Shown piece by piece: positions 53,325 through 63,502 of a DNA stretch of 64,000 nt (its first letter is position 1; each line of letters begins with the position of its first letter). Made by a program: the position numbers and the translations under genes. A model generated the notes under the pieces. That model worked only from the letters and a program-made list of their open reading frames with translations. It ran no database searches and had not been told where the DNA came from. This DNA comes from Bacteroidota bacterium (GTDB lineage: Bacteria; Bacteroidota; Bacteroidia; Bacteroidales; JACABE01), in NCBI GenBank assembly GCA_026391675.1, contig JAPLDQ010000047.1:117753-181752 (forward strand), written 5' to 3'.

Positions 53325-54677
53325 ATGAAAAATATATACTTACAAAAATTACTTAAGATTACGTTGATAATCATAGTAATATGTTGCAGTTTTTCTTCAG
53401 TAAAAACTTTTGCAATCAATCCGCTTTATAGTATACCAACTGCAAATATTAATAGTCCATTGCTTGATACATTCCCAACGTATAATATAACAACGTATAA
53501 TTTAGGAATACCAAAAGATACAATGGGTTATGCAGCAGATCCTGGAAATGAAATTTGTGGAACAATGGCTTTATATATCATTGATGGAATGGTATCACCG
53601 TATACTAATGGATGGCTTATAAGTAATACATCAGGAACAAATAACTGTTATAATGTTAATTCTCCAACAGCCAGATTATGCAGAATCTATAAAGCATACA
53701 GACTTGGAGTTATTGACAGTGTTGTTGCCCAGTATAAAACTACCGACCAGACAACTATAAATGCTATTTTATCAAATACTACAACACGTAATTATTTTAA
53801 GGGCATGATTGATTCCATTACAGGAATGTATTTTCTGGCAGGATTTCAATATGGAGGTGGTTTTATAGCGTTTACAAAAATGTCTTATATAGGTAATTAC
53901 AATCAAATTACACCTTTCTTCTTTGTTCAGGAAAACAATCAATGGGTGCTTTCTACCATGGAGGATTCATTAAAAATTACATCCAATATGGCTGTATTTC
54001 TTTCAACACACTCACCTTCTACTATGATTATTCCTAATGATTTGGATGGTGATGGAATAATAAATAATAATGATAATTGTCCATGTAAACAAAATCCGAC
54101 GCAATTAGATACAGATGGAGACGGAATAGGTGATGCCTGTGATAATTGCCCCACAGTTCCCAATCACAATCAGGCTGATATGGATAAAGACGGAGTTGGA
54201 GATGCTTGCGATAATTGTCCTAAACATTATAACCCTTTACAGACAGATTTAGATAATGATGGCATTGGCGATTCATGCGATAATTGTCCTACAGCTTTTA
54301 ATCCTACTCAATCTGATATAGATGGCGATTTTATAGGAGATGCCTGTGATCAGGATATGGATAATGATGGTTTCCCAAACAATGTTGATGTAGATATAGA
54401 TGGCGATGGTGTAGCAAATAATATTGACAATTGCCCCTATTACCCAAATCCTAATCAGGCTGATACCGATGGAGACGGTGTAGGTGATGCCTGTGATAAT
54501 TGTCAGCTAGTAGCAAATCCAAATCAACTGGATACCGATCATGATGGCTTAGGCGATGCCTGCGATCCGGATATCGATAATGATGGTGTACCTAATGTAA
54601 TAGATAATTGCCCCACTGTAAAAAATCCTGATCAAATGGATGCTAATTGCAATGGTGTTGGTGATGCATGCGAATAA
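53325..54677 (+). CDS. Exported protein with thrombospondin type 3 calcium-binding repeats
   Basis: 450 residues with a signal peptide ([20 protein letters not shown]). The N-terminal 220 residues form a domain I do not recognise, with some Trp and conserved-looking [13 protein letters not shown] and [13 protein letters not shown]. Residues 240-450 are about seven thrombospondin type 3 units with the pattern [15 protein letters not shown], each binding calcium. The chain ends in CNGVGDACE without a T9SS domain. Such repeats form a rigid calcium-loaded rod, so the protein could link or space other surface proteins. The gap to the previous gene is 110 bases, the largest in the run. Confidence 0.85.
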   Translation: MKNIYLQKLLKITLIIIVICCSFSSVKTFAINPLYSIPTANINSPLLDTFPTYNITTYNLGIPKDTMGYAADPGNEICGTMALYIIDGMVSPYTNGWLISNTSGTNNCYNVNSPTARLCRIYKAYRLGVIDSVVAQYKTTDQTTINAILSNTTTRNYFKGMIDSITGMYFLAGFQYGGGFIAFTKMSYIGNYNQITPFFFVQENNQWVLSTMEDSLKITSNMAVFLSTHSPSTMIIPNDLDGDGIINNNDNCPCKQNPTQLDTDGDGIGDACDNCPTVPNHNQADMDKDGVGDACDNCPKHYNPLQTDLDNDGIGDSCDNCPTAFNPTQSDIDGDFIGDACDQDMDNDGFPNNVDVDIDGDGVANNIDNCPYYPNPNQADTDGDGVGDACDNCQLVANPNQLDTDHDGLGDACDPDIDNDGVPNVIDNCPTVKNPDQMDANCNGVGDACE

Positions 54678-54717
54678 TGATTTTCTATGAAATTGTAAAA
54701 CATAAAGATTTACAGCA

Positions 54718-57354
54718 ATGAAAAAAACAGCGTTTAACAATGATAAAACCACTTCAGCAACGACTGAAAATGTTATTAATAATAACTGGTTTAAAAGGAA
54801 AATATTCAGTATAACAGTGAAAAATGCTTTAGCTGCAATATTTGTAATAATGATTTTGCTACCTCTTACGATGCAGGGACAAATTACATTTTCAAAAGAA
54901 GATGCAGCATGCGGTGCAGCTGATGGCAAAGCAACAGTTACAGTAAACGGAGGTACTGCCCCTTACACCTATGCATGGTCTAATGGCGGAACTACTGCTA
55001 CTATAACAAATTTATCCGTAGGTAATTATTCCGTAAATATTACCGATGCAAACGGTTGTACAGGAACAGGCAATGTGTTTATTGATAATAAAACCGATTT
55101 ACAGGTTGATATCAGCGGAGGTAATGTTACTACTACCTATTGCAGCAACCAGCAGGCTCCGTCAATAACCCTTACTGCATCCATGAGTGGTGGCAAGGCT
55201 CCTTTTGTTTGCAGTTGGCCAAGTCATTCATTGGTAGTAAATTCTTCAGGTGGGTATACAGTAACAGTGACGGATGCTAATCAATGTATAAAATCAGCTT
55301 CTACTTATGTATTATTTATTCCGGTTGAATGTTCATCTGACCCTAATGATATTACAGGTACTGATGGATACGGACAACAAAAAATGGTTGGTTCTTCTGA
55401 TAAATTACCTTACACTATCCGTTATGAGAACAATCCTGATTTTGCAACAGTACCTGCACAAAAAGTTACAATTGATTTGCCTTTTGATACTGCTGCCAAT
55501 ATGCTTTCTCTTAGATTAGGTAATTTTGGTTTCGGTAGTTTTATTTTTTCTGTGCCTCAAAATTCAACCTTTTATTCAAAAAGATTGGATGTTGCTGATT
55601 CATTAGGTGTTTATGTCGATATTACTGCCGGTATTGATGTTCAAAACAAAAAAGCATTCTGGATATTTGAATCCATAGATCCGAATACAGGATTGGCTCC
55701 AAATAATGCAAACAGAGGATATTTATTGGTTAACGATAGCATTACCCATAAAGGTGAAGGTTTTGTCAGCTTTACAATGCTTCCGAAATCTACAGTTCAT
55801 ACAGGTGACTCTATTACAGCTCAGGCCACTATTGTGTTTGATATAAATGATCCAATTAAAACAAATAAATGGAAAAATATTATCGATGCCCATTATCCTA
55901 CCAGTCATGTTAATCCATTACCAGCAATAACCGATACTAATTTTATTACGATATCCTTTACTGCAAGTGATGATATTGGAGGTTCAGGTGTTAAACAAGT
56001 AAAATTGTTTATGGCCAAAAATACAGGAACTTATGAATTAGTCGGTACCTATAATAAAGATAGTGTAATTAAAGTGATAGGAGCTGAAGATGATGTTTAT
56101 AAATTTATTAGTATTGCTGAAGATAATGTTGGTAATGTTGAACCCATGAAAGACAATCCTGATACATACACTTATCTTGGATATCCAAGAATTATTGCAG
56201 GGAATGTTAAATATCACAATACAGCCAATACTTCAATGAAAAATGTACTGGTATATTTACGTAATAGCGTTGGTGCTGTGATGGATTCCATGTTATGTGA
56301 TCAATCCGGAGGTTTTGATTTCGGTTATAAATCAAAAATGACCTATTTAATGGATGGTTCTACAGATGCTGCCTGGGGCGGTGTTAATTCTACAGATGCT
56401 CTTATTATCAGAAGAAATATTATCGGATTATCTGTTTTTGATTATTTTCAGACAAAAGCTGCTGATTTGGATAATTCAGGAAATATTTCAGGAGTAGATG
56501 CACTTTTACTTAGAAAAAGAATTGTTGGTGATATTAATAGCTTTACTATCAGAGACTGGACATTTAATTTAGATACCGTAAAAGTTGAAAAACAGAATAT
56601 TTTCCATACATTATTTACTTTATGTGCTGGTGATGTTAACGGTTCATACACACCGATATTAACTAAAAGTTCTAATATAAGTTTAAGTCAGAAAGGTGAA
56701 ATTAATGCCGACAGAAATCAGCTTATAGAACTACCTGTTTATAGCAAAGAAAAAATGCAGGTTGCAGCTGTAACTCTGATGATGGACTTTCCATTCGAAC
56801 TTCTGAATATCGAAAATTTAGTTTCTCCATTTCCGGGCTTACTATACTCTGCTAAAAATGGTAAATTAATACTTGCCTGGGATAGCCTTTCACCCATTGC
56901 TGTTGAAAAAGGAGAAGCTTTATTTGTAATGAAAGCAAGAATTAACAGAGAAGCAACTGAAAAAGACCGTATTATATTTACCCTTGGTAATCAAAGCGAG
57001 TTTGCCGATAAAAATGCTGATATTATTGATGGTGTGAGTTTAAGTATTCCTAATATTAATATATCCAGATTTCTGGATTATGAGTTAAGTCCAAATTTCC
57101 CAAATCCATTCAGCAAATCAACAGAAATCAGATATGAATTGCCTGAAGATGGCTTTGTGAGATTAAAAGCGTATAATATTTTAGGTCAGGAAGTAAGAAC
57201 TATGGTTATGGCTCATCAGAAAGCAGGTAGTTATAGTATTCATTTTGATGGTTCTGACTTAACCGGAGGAACATATTCTTACAAAATTGAAGTGGAAGGG
57301 AAAACCAGAAAATATACAGCTTCTCATATAATGATAATTGTACCAACTAACTAA
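54718..57354 (+). CDS. SprB-like surface protein with dockerin-like, cohesin-like and T9SS domains
   Basis: 878 residues. A long polar N-terminus precedes the hydrophobic signal segment (about 36-55). Residues 58-200 are SprB-type repeats (FSKEDAACGAADGKATVTVNGGTAPYTYAWSNGG ... SVNITDANGCTG). Residues 204-387 start CSSDPNDITGTDGYGQQ and match the adhesion-like domain common before dockerins in Bacteroidota. A Cna-like region leads to a dockerin-like domain (553-614): AWGGVNSTDALIIRRNIIG, then ADLDNSGNISGVDALLLRKRIVG with a full calcium loop. LCAGDVNGSY (636-643), a cohesin-like domain (about 655-781) and a T9SS tail (FPNPFSKS ... GGTYSYKIEVEG) close it. The order matches the end of the gene at 43008. 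Confidence 0.87.
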   Translation: MKKTAFNNDKTTSATTENVINNNWFKRKIFSITVKNALAAIFVIMILLPLTMQGQITFSKEDAACGAADGKATVTVNGGTAPYTYAWSNGGTTATITNLSVGNYSVNITDANGCTGTGNVFIDNKTDLQVDISGGNVTTTYCSNQQAPSITLTASMSGGKAPFVCSWPSHSLVVNSSGGYTVTVTDANQCIKSASTYVLFIPVECSSDPNDITGTDGYGQQKMVGSSDKLPYTIRYENNPDFATVPAQKVTIDLPFDTAANMLSLRLGNFGFGSFIFSVPQNSTFYSKRLDVADSLGVYVDITAGIDVQNKKAFWIFESIDPNTGLAPNNANRGYLLVNDSITHKGEGFVSFTMLPKSTVHTGDSITAQATIVFDINDPIKTNKWKNIIDAHYPTSHVNPLPAITDTNFITISFTASDDIGGSGVKQVKLFMAKNTGTYELVGTYNKDSVIKVIGAEDDVYKFISIAEDNVGNVEPMKDNPDTYTYLGYPRIIAGNVKYHNTANTSMKNVLVYLRNSVGAVMDSMLCDQSGGFDFGYKSKMTYLMDGSTDAAWGGVNSTDALIIRRNIIGLSVFDYFQTKAADLDNSGNISGVDALLLRKRIVGDINSFTIRDWTFNLDTVKVEKQNIFHTLFTLCAGDVNGSYTPILTKSSNISLSQKGEINADRNQLIELPVYSKEKMQVAAVTLMMDFPFELLNIENLVSPFPGLLYSAKNGKLILAWDSLSPIAVEKGEALFVMKARINREATEKDRIIFTLGNQSEFADKNADIIDGVSLSIPNINISRFLDYELSPNFPNPFSKSTEIRYELPEDGFVRLKAYNILGQEVRTMVMAHQKAGSYSIHFDGSDLTGGTYSYKIEVEGKTRKYTASHIMIIVPTN

Positions 57355-57360
57355 AAACGA

Positions 57361-58395
57361 ATGATAAAACTTTTAAAAATAATATTTATTTCTGTATTTA
57401 TATTACAGAGTTATCAAGGGATAAATCAAACTTTACAAATTGCAAATGTTCAGTCATGTATAGGAGATACCGCCAGTGTTCCTTTAAACATGTCAGCAAT
57501 GGATACTGTTGGAGCTATTACATTATATATTAGTTATGATACTGCTAAAGTAAGTTTTGTTAGCTTGTCAAACATAAACGTATTGGCCAATGGTACGCTG
57601 TTTAATGATGTTCATAATCTTACAACCGGAGCAAGGTTGGGGAAAATTGCTATTTCCTGGGTTACAACTACTTCAGGTGTAACATTTAGTCCTGGTGTTT
57701 TCGGAATTCTAAAATTTAAAGTTATATCAGGAGGCTGTAACATTAACTTTTTAAGTAATTGCGAATTTGTTAACTATAATACACAAGTTATTAATGTAAT
57801 TTACACTAATGGTAGTATTACAGTTCCTACAGTTCCAATAATTGCAACTCAACCCTTACAATTGACTTTATATAATACACAGACCGGAAGTTTTATTATT
57901 GATGCTTCTGGGTACGATAATATACAATGGCAATATAAACAGGGAAATATATGGAATAATATTATTAGTAGTTCAATTTTCCAGGGGGTAACAAACGATA
58001 CTTTAATAGTTAATCAGCCTTTACTCTCGTTAAGCGGTACTTATTTCAGATGTAAGTTAAATAATTATTGTTTTACAACATTCTCTGATTCAGTTGATTT
58101 AATTGTGAATGATGTGGCTGTTAAAGAATATGGCTTCAATAATTGTAAAATTTATCCAAATCCATTTAAAAATAGCATTACTGTTGAATCAGATGCATTT
58201 ACAACGCTTGAATGCATTAGTATATATCAAACAGATGGCAAACTTTTACTATATATTAATGTTAATAAAGGAAACCCGAATTTTGTTGTAAATAATCTTG
58301 ATTTTCTTAATAAAGGTATTTATTTCATGGAAGTGCAATTAAAAAATGGTGCAGGCATCAGAATAAATAAAAAATATAAATTGATTAAATTATAA
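57361..58395 (+). CDS. Short cohesin-like protein with T9SS sorting domain
   Basis: 344 residues; signal peptide of about 22 residues. Residues 23-155 are a cohesin-like domain (IANVQSCIGDTASVPLNMSAMDTVGAITLYISYDTAKVSF ... KIAISWVTTTSGVTFSPGVFG) with the same strand order as those of its neighbours. An immunoglobulin-like domain (about 160-250, with WQYKQGNIWNNI) and a T9SS tail (CKIYPNPFKNSI ... NKGIYFMEVQL) follow. It is a minimal cell-surface cohesin-like receptor. The gap to the previous gene is 6 bases, so the two are almost certainly translated from one transcript. Confidence 0.85.
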   Translation: MIKLLKIIFISVFILQSYQGINQTLQIANVQSCIGDTASVPLNMSAMDTVGAITLYISYDTAKVSFVSLSNINVLANGTLFNDVHNLTTGARLGKIAISWVTTTSGVTFSPGVFGILKFKVISGGCNINFLSNCEFVNYNTQVINVIYTNGSITVPTVPIIATQPLQLTLYNTQTGSFIIDASGYDNIQWQYKQGNIWNNIISSSIFQGVTNDTLIVNQPLLSLSGTYFRCKLNNYCFTTFSDSVDLIVNDVAVKEYGFNNCKIYPNPFKNSITVESDAFTTLECISIYQTDGKLLLYINVNKGNPNFVVNNLDFLNKGIYFMEVQLKNGAGIRINKKYKLIKL

Positions 58396-58437
58396 AATCA
58401 CATAATACTTACAAATAATAACTTAAATTACGTAATT

Positions 58438-61400
58438 ATGAAAAAGTTATTTATCAAATTTACAGGCATTCTGATATTTCTTTCGATGAATATTGGAATA
58501 TTATCAGCTCAACAGCTCACTTTAACTCAAAAAAATGGATGTTTAAATGATACCTTGTTTGTACCAATTAATTACAGCAGTATTGATTCTGTTGCCGCAA
58601 TAACATTGTACATTACTTTTGATACAGCCGTATTAACCTATGCAGGTTTTGCCAATACCGATCTTTTAACGCCCGGTCTTATGTGTGGTGTGCCAACTGG
58701 GGGTCCTAATGCATGGCAATTGGTTGTTACCTGGGTCGATTATACAACCGTTGGAGTTAATTTAACTTCAGGTAAGCTTTGTGATATTAAATTTGTATAT
58801 AAAGGAGGAAGTACAAACTTAAACTTTCTAACATCTTCAGAATTGGTTAAAGCCAGTCTGGCTCCAATAATTCCAGCATATACCAGTGGAAGTATTGCCC
58901 CTACAATTTTAACACATCCGTCAGCTACTCAGATTTGTGAAAACGCACAAACTGCATTTACACTTACAGCAGCTGCCGGAAGTACGTTTCAATGGCAGGT
59001 CCAGAATGGTACACAATGGGATAATATTCAAAACAATACAACTTATTCAGGTGCTACAACCAATTCACTTCATTTGCTTAATGCACTGTATAATTTAAAT
59101 GCAAAGGTTTACCGTTGTCAGGTTACGAAAACCTGTACACAAAATTCAAATACAGCGTTATTAACGGTTTATCCCCGACCAGTTGTGATAACGAATAATG
59201 ATACTACAATTTGTTCCGGAAATGCTGTTATTGTGAATGCTACCGGAACAACAGGAACAGGAACCTTATTATACAGCTGGGATAATGGTGCAGGACTCGG
59301 AATTGCTCATTCAGTGTCACCAACAAACAATACTATTTATCACGTCACAGTTACAGATGCTAATTCATGCAGTTCAACAGATAGTGTTATTGTAAATGTT
59401 AATCAGCTGCCATCAACACCCGGTTCAATTACCGGTTCTGCAACAGTTTGTCAGGGACAAAACAGTGTAACTTATAGTGTCCCTGCAGTAAGTTATGCTA
59501 CTTCATATACATGGACTTTACCAACTGGTGCCACAGGGAGCAGTACATCCAATACCATAACAGTTAATTATTCAACATCAGCAGTTTCAGGAAATATTAC
59601 AATCCGTGGTGTTAATACCTGTGGAAATGGCGCAACTTCTACTTTGCCTGTTACAGTTAATCCACTGCCAGCAGCTGCAGGAAATATCAGCGGTTTAACT
59701 ACTGTTTGTCAGGGGCAATCTGCAGTTTCATACACAATAGCTGCAATAACCAATGCAACTGCGTATACCTGGACCCTCCCGACAGGAGCAAGTGGTACAA
59801 GTACAAGCAATACAATAAGTATCAGTTATTCGACATCAGCCGTTTCAGGAAATGTTAAAGTAAAAGCATCAAATGCATGTGGTGTAAGAGATTCAGCTTC
59901 TCTGGCAGTTACAGTTAATCCTTTGGTTGGAACTCCGGGAACCATGAGTGGTTTAGCTACCGTTTGTCAGGGGCAGTCAGCAGTTATATATACTATTCCG
60001 GCAATAACCAATGCATTGTCCTATGTCTGGACTTTGCCCACAGGTGCAAGCGGTTCAAGCACTACTAATACAATATCTGTAAATTATTCTGCAAATGCAG
60101 TTTCAGGAAAAGTGGTAGTAAAAGGCAGCAATTTATGTGGAATTGGAGATTCTTCTTTTGTAGCTGTAACGGTAAATCCTTTGCCTTCTGCTGCCGGAAC
60201 TATTTCAGGTTCTGCAACAGTATGTCAGGGCCAATCTGCAGTTTCATACACAATACCGGCAATAACCAATGCAACTGCATATACATGGACTTTACCAACA
60301 GGAGCTACCGGCACAAGTACAACAAATACAATAACAGTAAACTATTCAACAACAGCCCTGTCAGGAAATCTTAAAGTAAAAGCATCCAATACCTGCGGTG
60401 TAAGAGATTCAGCTACACTGGCAATTACAGTAAATCCATTACCAGTAGCAGCCGGAACCATTACAGGTTCTGCAACAGTATGTCAGGGACAATCATCTGT
60501 TGTTTATTCAGTTCCAACAATTACAAATGCCACATCTTATGTATGGACTTTACCAACAGGAGCTACCGGCACAAGTACAACAAATACAATTACCGTAAAT
60601 TATTCAACTACCGCATTATCCGGGAAAATTGTAGTGAAAGGAAGTAATAGCTGCGGTGTGGGTGATACTTCATTCTTAAGCATTACCGTAAACCCGGTTC
60701 CTCTTGCTGCTGGAACTGTAAGTGGTCTGTCAACAGTATGTCAGGGACAAACTGCTGTAACTTATAGTGTAGCTGCCATAACCAATGCAACATCTTATGC
60801 CTGGACATTACCAACAGGAGCAACAGGCACAAGTACTACCAATACGATAACGGTAAATTATACAGTAAATGCTGTTACAGGTAAAGTTGTTGTTAAAGGA
60901 AATAATTCCTGTGGTTTGGGAGATAGTTCATTTGTAGCAGTAACAGTAAATCCTTTGCCTTCTGCAGCCGGAGTTATAACCGGATTAACTTCCATTTGCC
61001 AGGGACAATCCAATGTAATATATACTATACCTGCAATTACCAATGCAAATACATATACCTGGACCTTACCTACCGGATGCAGTGGTACAAGCACAACCAA
61101 TACAATAACCGTAAGTTATTCAACATCTGCTATATCAGGAAATATCAGGGTAAAAGCATCAAACGCTTGTGGTGTAAGAGATTCTTCTCTGATATCTGTT
61201 ACAGTAAATGCTTTAGTTGCAGCAGCAGGTACAATTACCGGTTCAGCAACCGTATGTCAGGGACAATCAGCTGTTGTTTATTCAGTACCAGCAATCGCCA
61301 ATGCCACAACATATTTATGGACTTTACCAACTGGAGCAACAGGTACAAGTACAATCAATACTATTTCAGTAAATTATTCAACTACAGCAATTTCAGGCAA

Positions 61401-63312
61401 AGTTGTAGTTAAAGGAAACAATGCCTGTGGAACAGGTGATTCATCTTATGTGGTAGTTACGGTTAATCCATTGCCAGTGGTTGCAGGTACTATCAGTGGT
61501 ACTTCAACCGTTTGTCAGGGACAAACTTTAGTAAGTTATAGTGTCCCTGCCATTACCAATGCCACTTCTTATGTGTGGACATTGCCGGCAGGAGCAACGG
61601 GAACTAGTACAAGCAATACGATTACGGTAAATTATACTGTAAATGCAGTTTCAGGTAAGGTTGTAGTAAGAGGCAGCAATAGCTGCGGAGTAGGAGATAC
61701 CTCGTTTTTAGCCATAACTGTAAACCCATTGCCTTCTGCAGCCGGAACAATAACCGGATTATCTTCAGTTTGTCTTGGTCAATCCAATGTAGTATATACT
61801 ATCCCTGTCATTGCAAATGCATCAACTTATACATGGACCTTACCAACGGGTGCCAGTGGTACAAGTACCAGCAATACAATCAGCGTGAATTATTCACTAA
61901 CAGCAGTGTCAGGAAATATCAGAGTAAAAGCATCAAATGCATGTGGAGTAAGAGACTCATCTACTTTAGCCGTTACAGTGAATCAGATAGTAGGTGCAGC
62001 AGGAACAATTAGCGGATTAACAACAGTATGTCAGGGACAATCAGCAGTAAGCTATTCAGTTCCTGCTATTACCAATGCTACTTCTTATCTCTGGACGCTG
62101 CCGACAGGAGCAACAGGAACAAGTACTTCCAATACAATATCTGTAAATTATACTAATACTGCCATTTCAGGCAAAGTTGTTGTAAAAGGTAATAATGCCT
62201 GTGGAACAGGGGATTCTGCTTTTCTGGTTATTACTGTCAATCCTTTGCCTGTGATAGCCGGAACTATCAGTGGAACTGCAACGGTTTGCCAGGGACAATC
62301 TGCAGTTTCGTATACTGTACCTGCAATTACCAATGCAACATCCTATAACTGGAAACTCCCAACGGGAGCAACAGGAACAAGTACAACGAATACAATTTCT
62401 GTAAACTTTACCAATACCGCAGTTTCAGGGAAAATAGTAGTAAAGGGGGTTAATGCCTGTGGTGCAGGAGATACTTCATTTATTGCAATTACTGTAAATC
62501 CATTACCTGCAGCAGCAGGTGTTATAACAGGTTTAGCAACTGTATGTCAGGGACAATCTGCAGTTTCGTATACTGTACCTGTAATTGCCAATGCAACTTC
62601 CTATATATGGACTTTGCCAACAGGTGCAAGTGGTACAAGCACAACAAATACTATTGCTGTTAGTTATTCAACGACAGCGGTTTCAGGTAAGATTGTAGTA
62701 AAAGGCAGTAATGCCTGTGGTTTGGGTGATACTTCTTTTATAGCCATTACAGTGAATCCATTACCTGGGCCTGCCGGAACTATTACTTCCAATGGAAACG
62801 ATACCGTTAACTATAACGAAAATAATGCATTATATACGGTTCCTGTCATTGCCAATGCCACATCTTATATCTGGTCTTATACAGGAAGCGGTATTACATT
62901 TGTACCATCTGCAACCACCACCACAGACAGTGTCAGGATTAACTTTGGTGCAGCTGCAACTTCAGGCGACTTAACCGTTAAAGGGCATAATGCATGCGGT
63001 GATGGTGTGGTTTCTGCAGTCTACCATATTTATGTAACAGTGGGTATTAATGAAATTGTCAATAATCTGAATTATCGTATTTATCCAAATCCAAGCAAAG
63101 GAAATGTAACTTTAGAAATTGATGCACATAGTGATAAAATTGAACTCTCCATTTATAGTTTGCAGGGTGAAATGATTTATAAAGAAGACATAAATAACAA
63201 GCATAAGATGATTACAAAAGAACTTGACCTCTCAAAATATACCAAAGGCATTTATTTTGTAAAAATCAGAAGCAATGGCTATGCAAGGACTGAAAAACTT
63301 ATTATTCAATAA
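58438..63312 (+). CDS. Cohesin-like stalk protein with 13 tandem PKD-like units and T9SS domain
   Basis: 1624 residues. Signal peptide (1-24), N-terminal cohesin-like domain (25-155: LTLTQKNGCLNDTLFVPINYSS ... AAITLYITFD), immunoglobulin-like domain (about 157-250), PKD-like domain (250-320), then from residue 327 thirteen units of 86 residues with the core TVCQGQSAVSYTIPAITNATxYxWTLPTGATGTSTTNTITVNY and CG...D. Each unit has two Cys likely to bond. A fourteenth degenerate unit precedes the T9SS tail (IYPNPSKGNVTLEID ... TKGIYFVKI). The architecture suggests a long stalk that presents the cohesin-like domain far from the cell. Length may vary between strains by recombination. It is the last gene before the terminator at 63340. 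Confidence 0.9.
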   Translation: MKKLFIKFTGILIFLSMNIGILSAQQLTLTQKNGCLNDTLFVPINYSSIDSVAAITLYITFDTAVLTYAGFANTDLLTPGLMCGVPTGGPNAWQLVVTWVDYTTVGVNLTSGKLCDIKFVYKGGSTNLNFLTSSELVKASLAPIIPAYTSGSIAPTILTHPSATQICENAQTAFTLTAAAGSTFQWQVQNGTQWDNIQNNTTYSGATTNSLHLLNALYNLNAKVYRCQVTKTCTQNSNTALLTVYPRPVVITNNDTTICSGNAVIVNATGTTGTGTLLYSWDNGAGLGIAHSVSPTNNTIYHVTVTDANSCSSTDSVIVNVNQLPSTPGSITGSATVCQGQNSVTYSVPAVSYATSYTWTLPTGATGSSTSNTITVNYSTSAVSGNITIRGVNTCGNGATSTLPVTVNPLPAAAGNISGLTTVCQGQSAVSYTIAAITNATAYTWTLPTGASGTSTSNTISISYSTSAVSGNVKVKASNACGVRDSASLAVTVNPLVGTPGTMSGLATVCQGQSAVIYTIPAITNALSYVWTLPTGASGSSTTNTISVNYSANAVSGKVVVKGSNLCGIGDSSFVAVTVNPLPSAAGTISGSATVCQGQSAVSYTIPAITNATAYTWTLPTGATGTSTTNTITVNYSTTALSGNLKVKASNTCGVRDSATLAITVNPLPVAAGTITGSATVCQGQSSVVYSVPTITNATSYVWTLPTGATGTSTTNTITVNYSTTALSGKIVVKGSNSCGVGDTSFLSITVNPVPLAAGTVSGLSTVCQGQTAVTYSVAAITNATSYAWTLPTGATGTSTTNTITVNYTVNAVTGKVVVKGNNSCGLGDSSFVAVTVNPLPSAAGVITGLTSICQGQSNVIYTIPAITNANTYTWTLPTGCSGTSTTNTITVSYSTSAISGNIRVKASNACGVRDSSLISVTVNALVAAAGTITGSATVCQGQSAVVYSVPAIANATTYLWTLPTGATGTSTINTISVNYSTTAISGKVVVKGNNACGTGDSSYVVVTVNPLPVVAGTISGTSTVCQGQTLVSYSVPAITNATSYVWTLPAGATGTSTSNTITVNYTVNAVSGKVVVRGSNSCGVGDTSFLAITVNPLPSAAGTITGLSSVCLGQSNVVYTIPVIANASTYTWTLPTGASGTSTSNTISVNYSLTAVSGNIRVKASNACGVRDSSTLAVTVNQIVGAAGTISGLTTVCQGQSAVSYSVPAITNATSYLWTLPTGATGTSTSNTISVNYTNTAISGKVVVKGNNACGTGDSAFLVITVNPLPVIAGTISGTATVCQGQSAVSYTVPAITNATSYNWKLPTGATGTSTTNTISVNFTNTAVSGKIVVKGVNACGAGDTSFIAITVNPLPAAAGVITGLATVCQGQSAVSYTVPVIANATSYIWTLPTGASGTSTTNTIAVSYSTTAVSGKIVVKGSNACGLGDTSFIAITVNPLPGPAGTITSNGNDTVNYNENNALYTVPVIANATSYIWSYTGSGITFVPSATTTTDSVRINFGAAATSGDLTVKGHNACGDGVVSAVYHIYVTVGINEIVNNLNYRIYPNPSKGNVTLEIDAHSDKIELSIYSLQGEMIYKEDINNKHKMITKELDLSKYTKGIYFVKIRSNGYARTEKLIIQ
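59419..62771 (+). repeat. Thirteen tandem 258-bp coding units with triplet super-period
   Basis: Units are 86 codons. From unit 5 on, sequence features recur every third unit: units 6 and 9 share CQGQT and YTVNAV; 7 and 10 share GQSNV and NIRVKASNACGVRDS; 8 and 11 share KGNNACGTGDS and SYLW/TYLW. This suggests growth by duplication of a block of three units (about 774 bp). Confidence 0.8.
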
Positions 63313-63339
63313 TTGTTTAGTTTCGAATAAATAATTGAA

Positions 63340-63367
63340 AAGCCGGATTATTGTCCGGTTTTTTTAT
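63340..63367 (+). terminator. Intrinsic terminator of the surface-protein operon
   Basis: AAGCCGGA (63340-63347) and TCCGGTTT (63354-63361) form an 8-bp stem with one G-U and a 6-base loop, followed by a run of T. It lies 28 bases after the stop of the last giant gene. Confidence 0.85.
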
Positions 63368-63398
63368 GTCCAGCTGAGCTGAATATGCTCTGAAGGAT

Positions 63399-63421
63399 GA
63401 GCCGAATTTCTAATCCGGCTC
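63399..63421. repeat. Short inverted repeat
   Basis: GAGCCG (63399-63404) and CGGCTC (63416-63421) with an 11-base spacer. It is downstream of the operon terminator and is probably part of a dispersed intergenic repeat. No run of T follows. Confidence 0.35.
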
Positions 63422-63502
63422 GGAACATAGTTGAATTTGTAATTCAAAATAAAATCTCCGTATTTGATTAAAGGTCGGTTAGTCTTCGTAGATAGTTAGC
63501 TT

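Noticed and set aside
59419..62771. Regular long repeats considered as a CRISPR array or non-coding satellite
   Set aside because: The 258-bp units keep one open frame with conserved Cys, Trp and Gly and sit between a signal peptide and a sorting domain; there are no unique spacers.
36000..62800. Open frames on the opposite strand or in other frames within the giant genes and repeat units
   Set aside because: They lack family motifs, mirror repeat composition and overlap strongly supported coding sequence.
35483..63312. Cellulosome gene cluster
   Set aside because: No glycosidase, carbohydrate esterase or carbohydrate-binding enzyme is encoded, and the cohesin-like domains are only distantly similar to clostridial ones.
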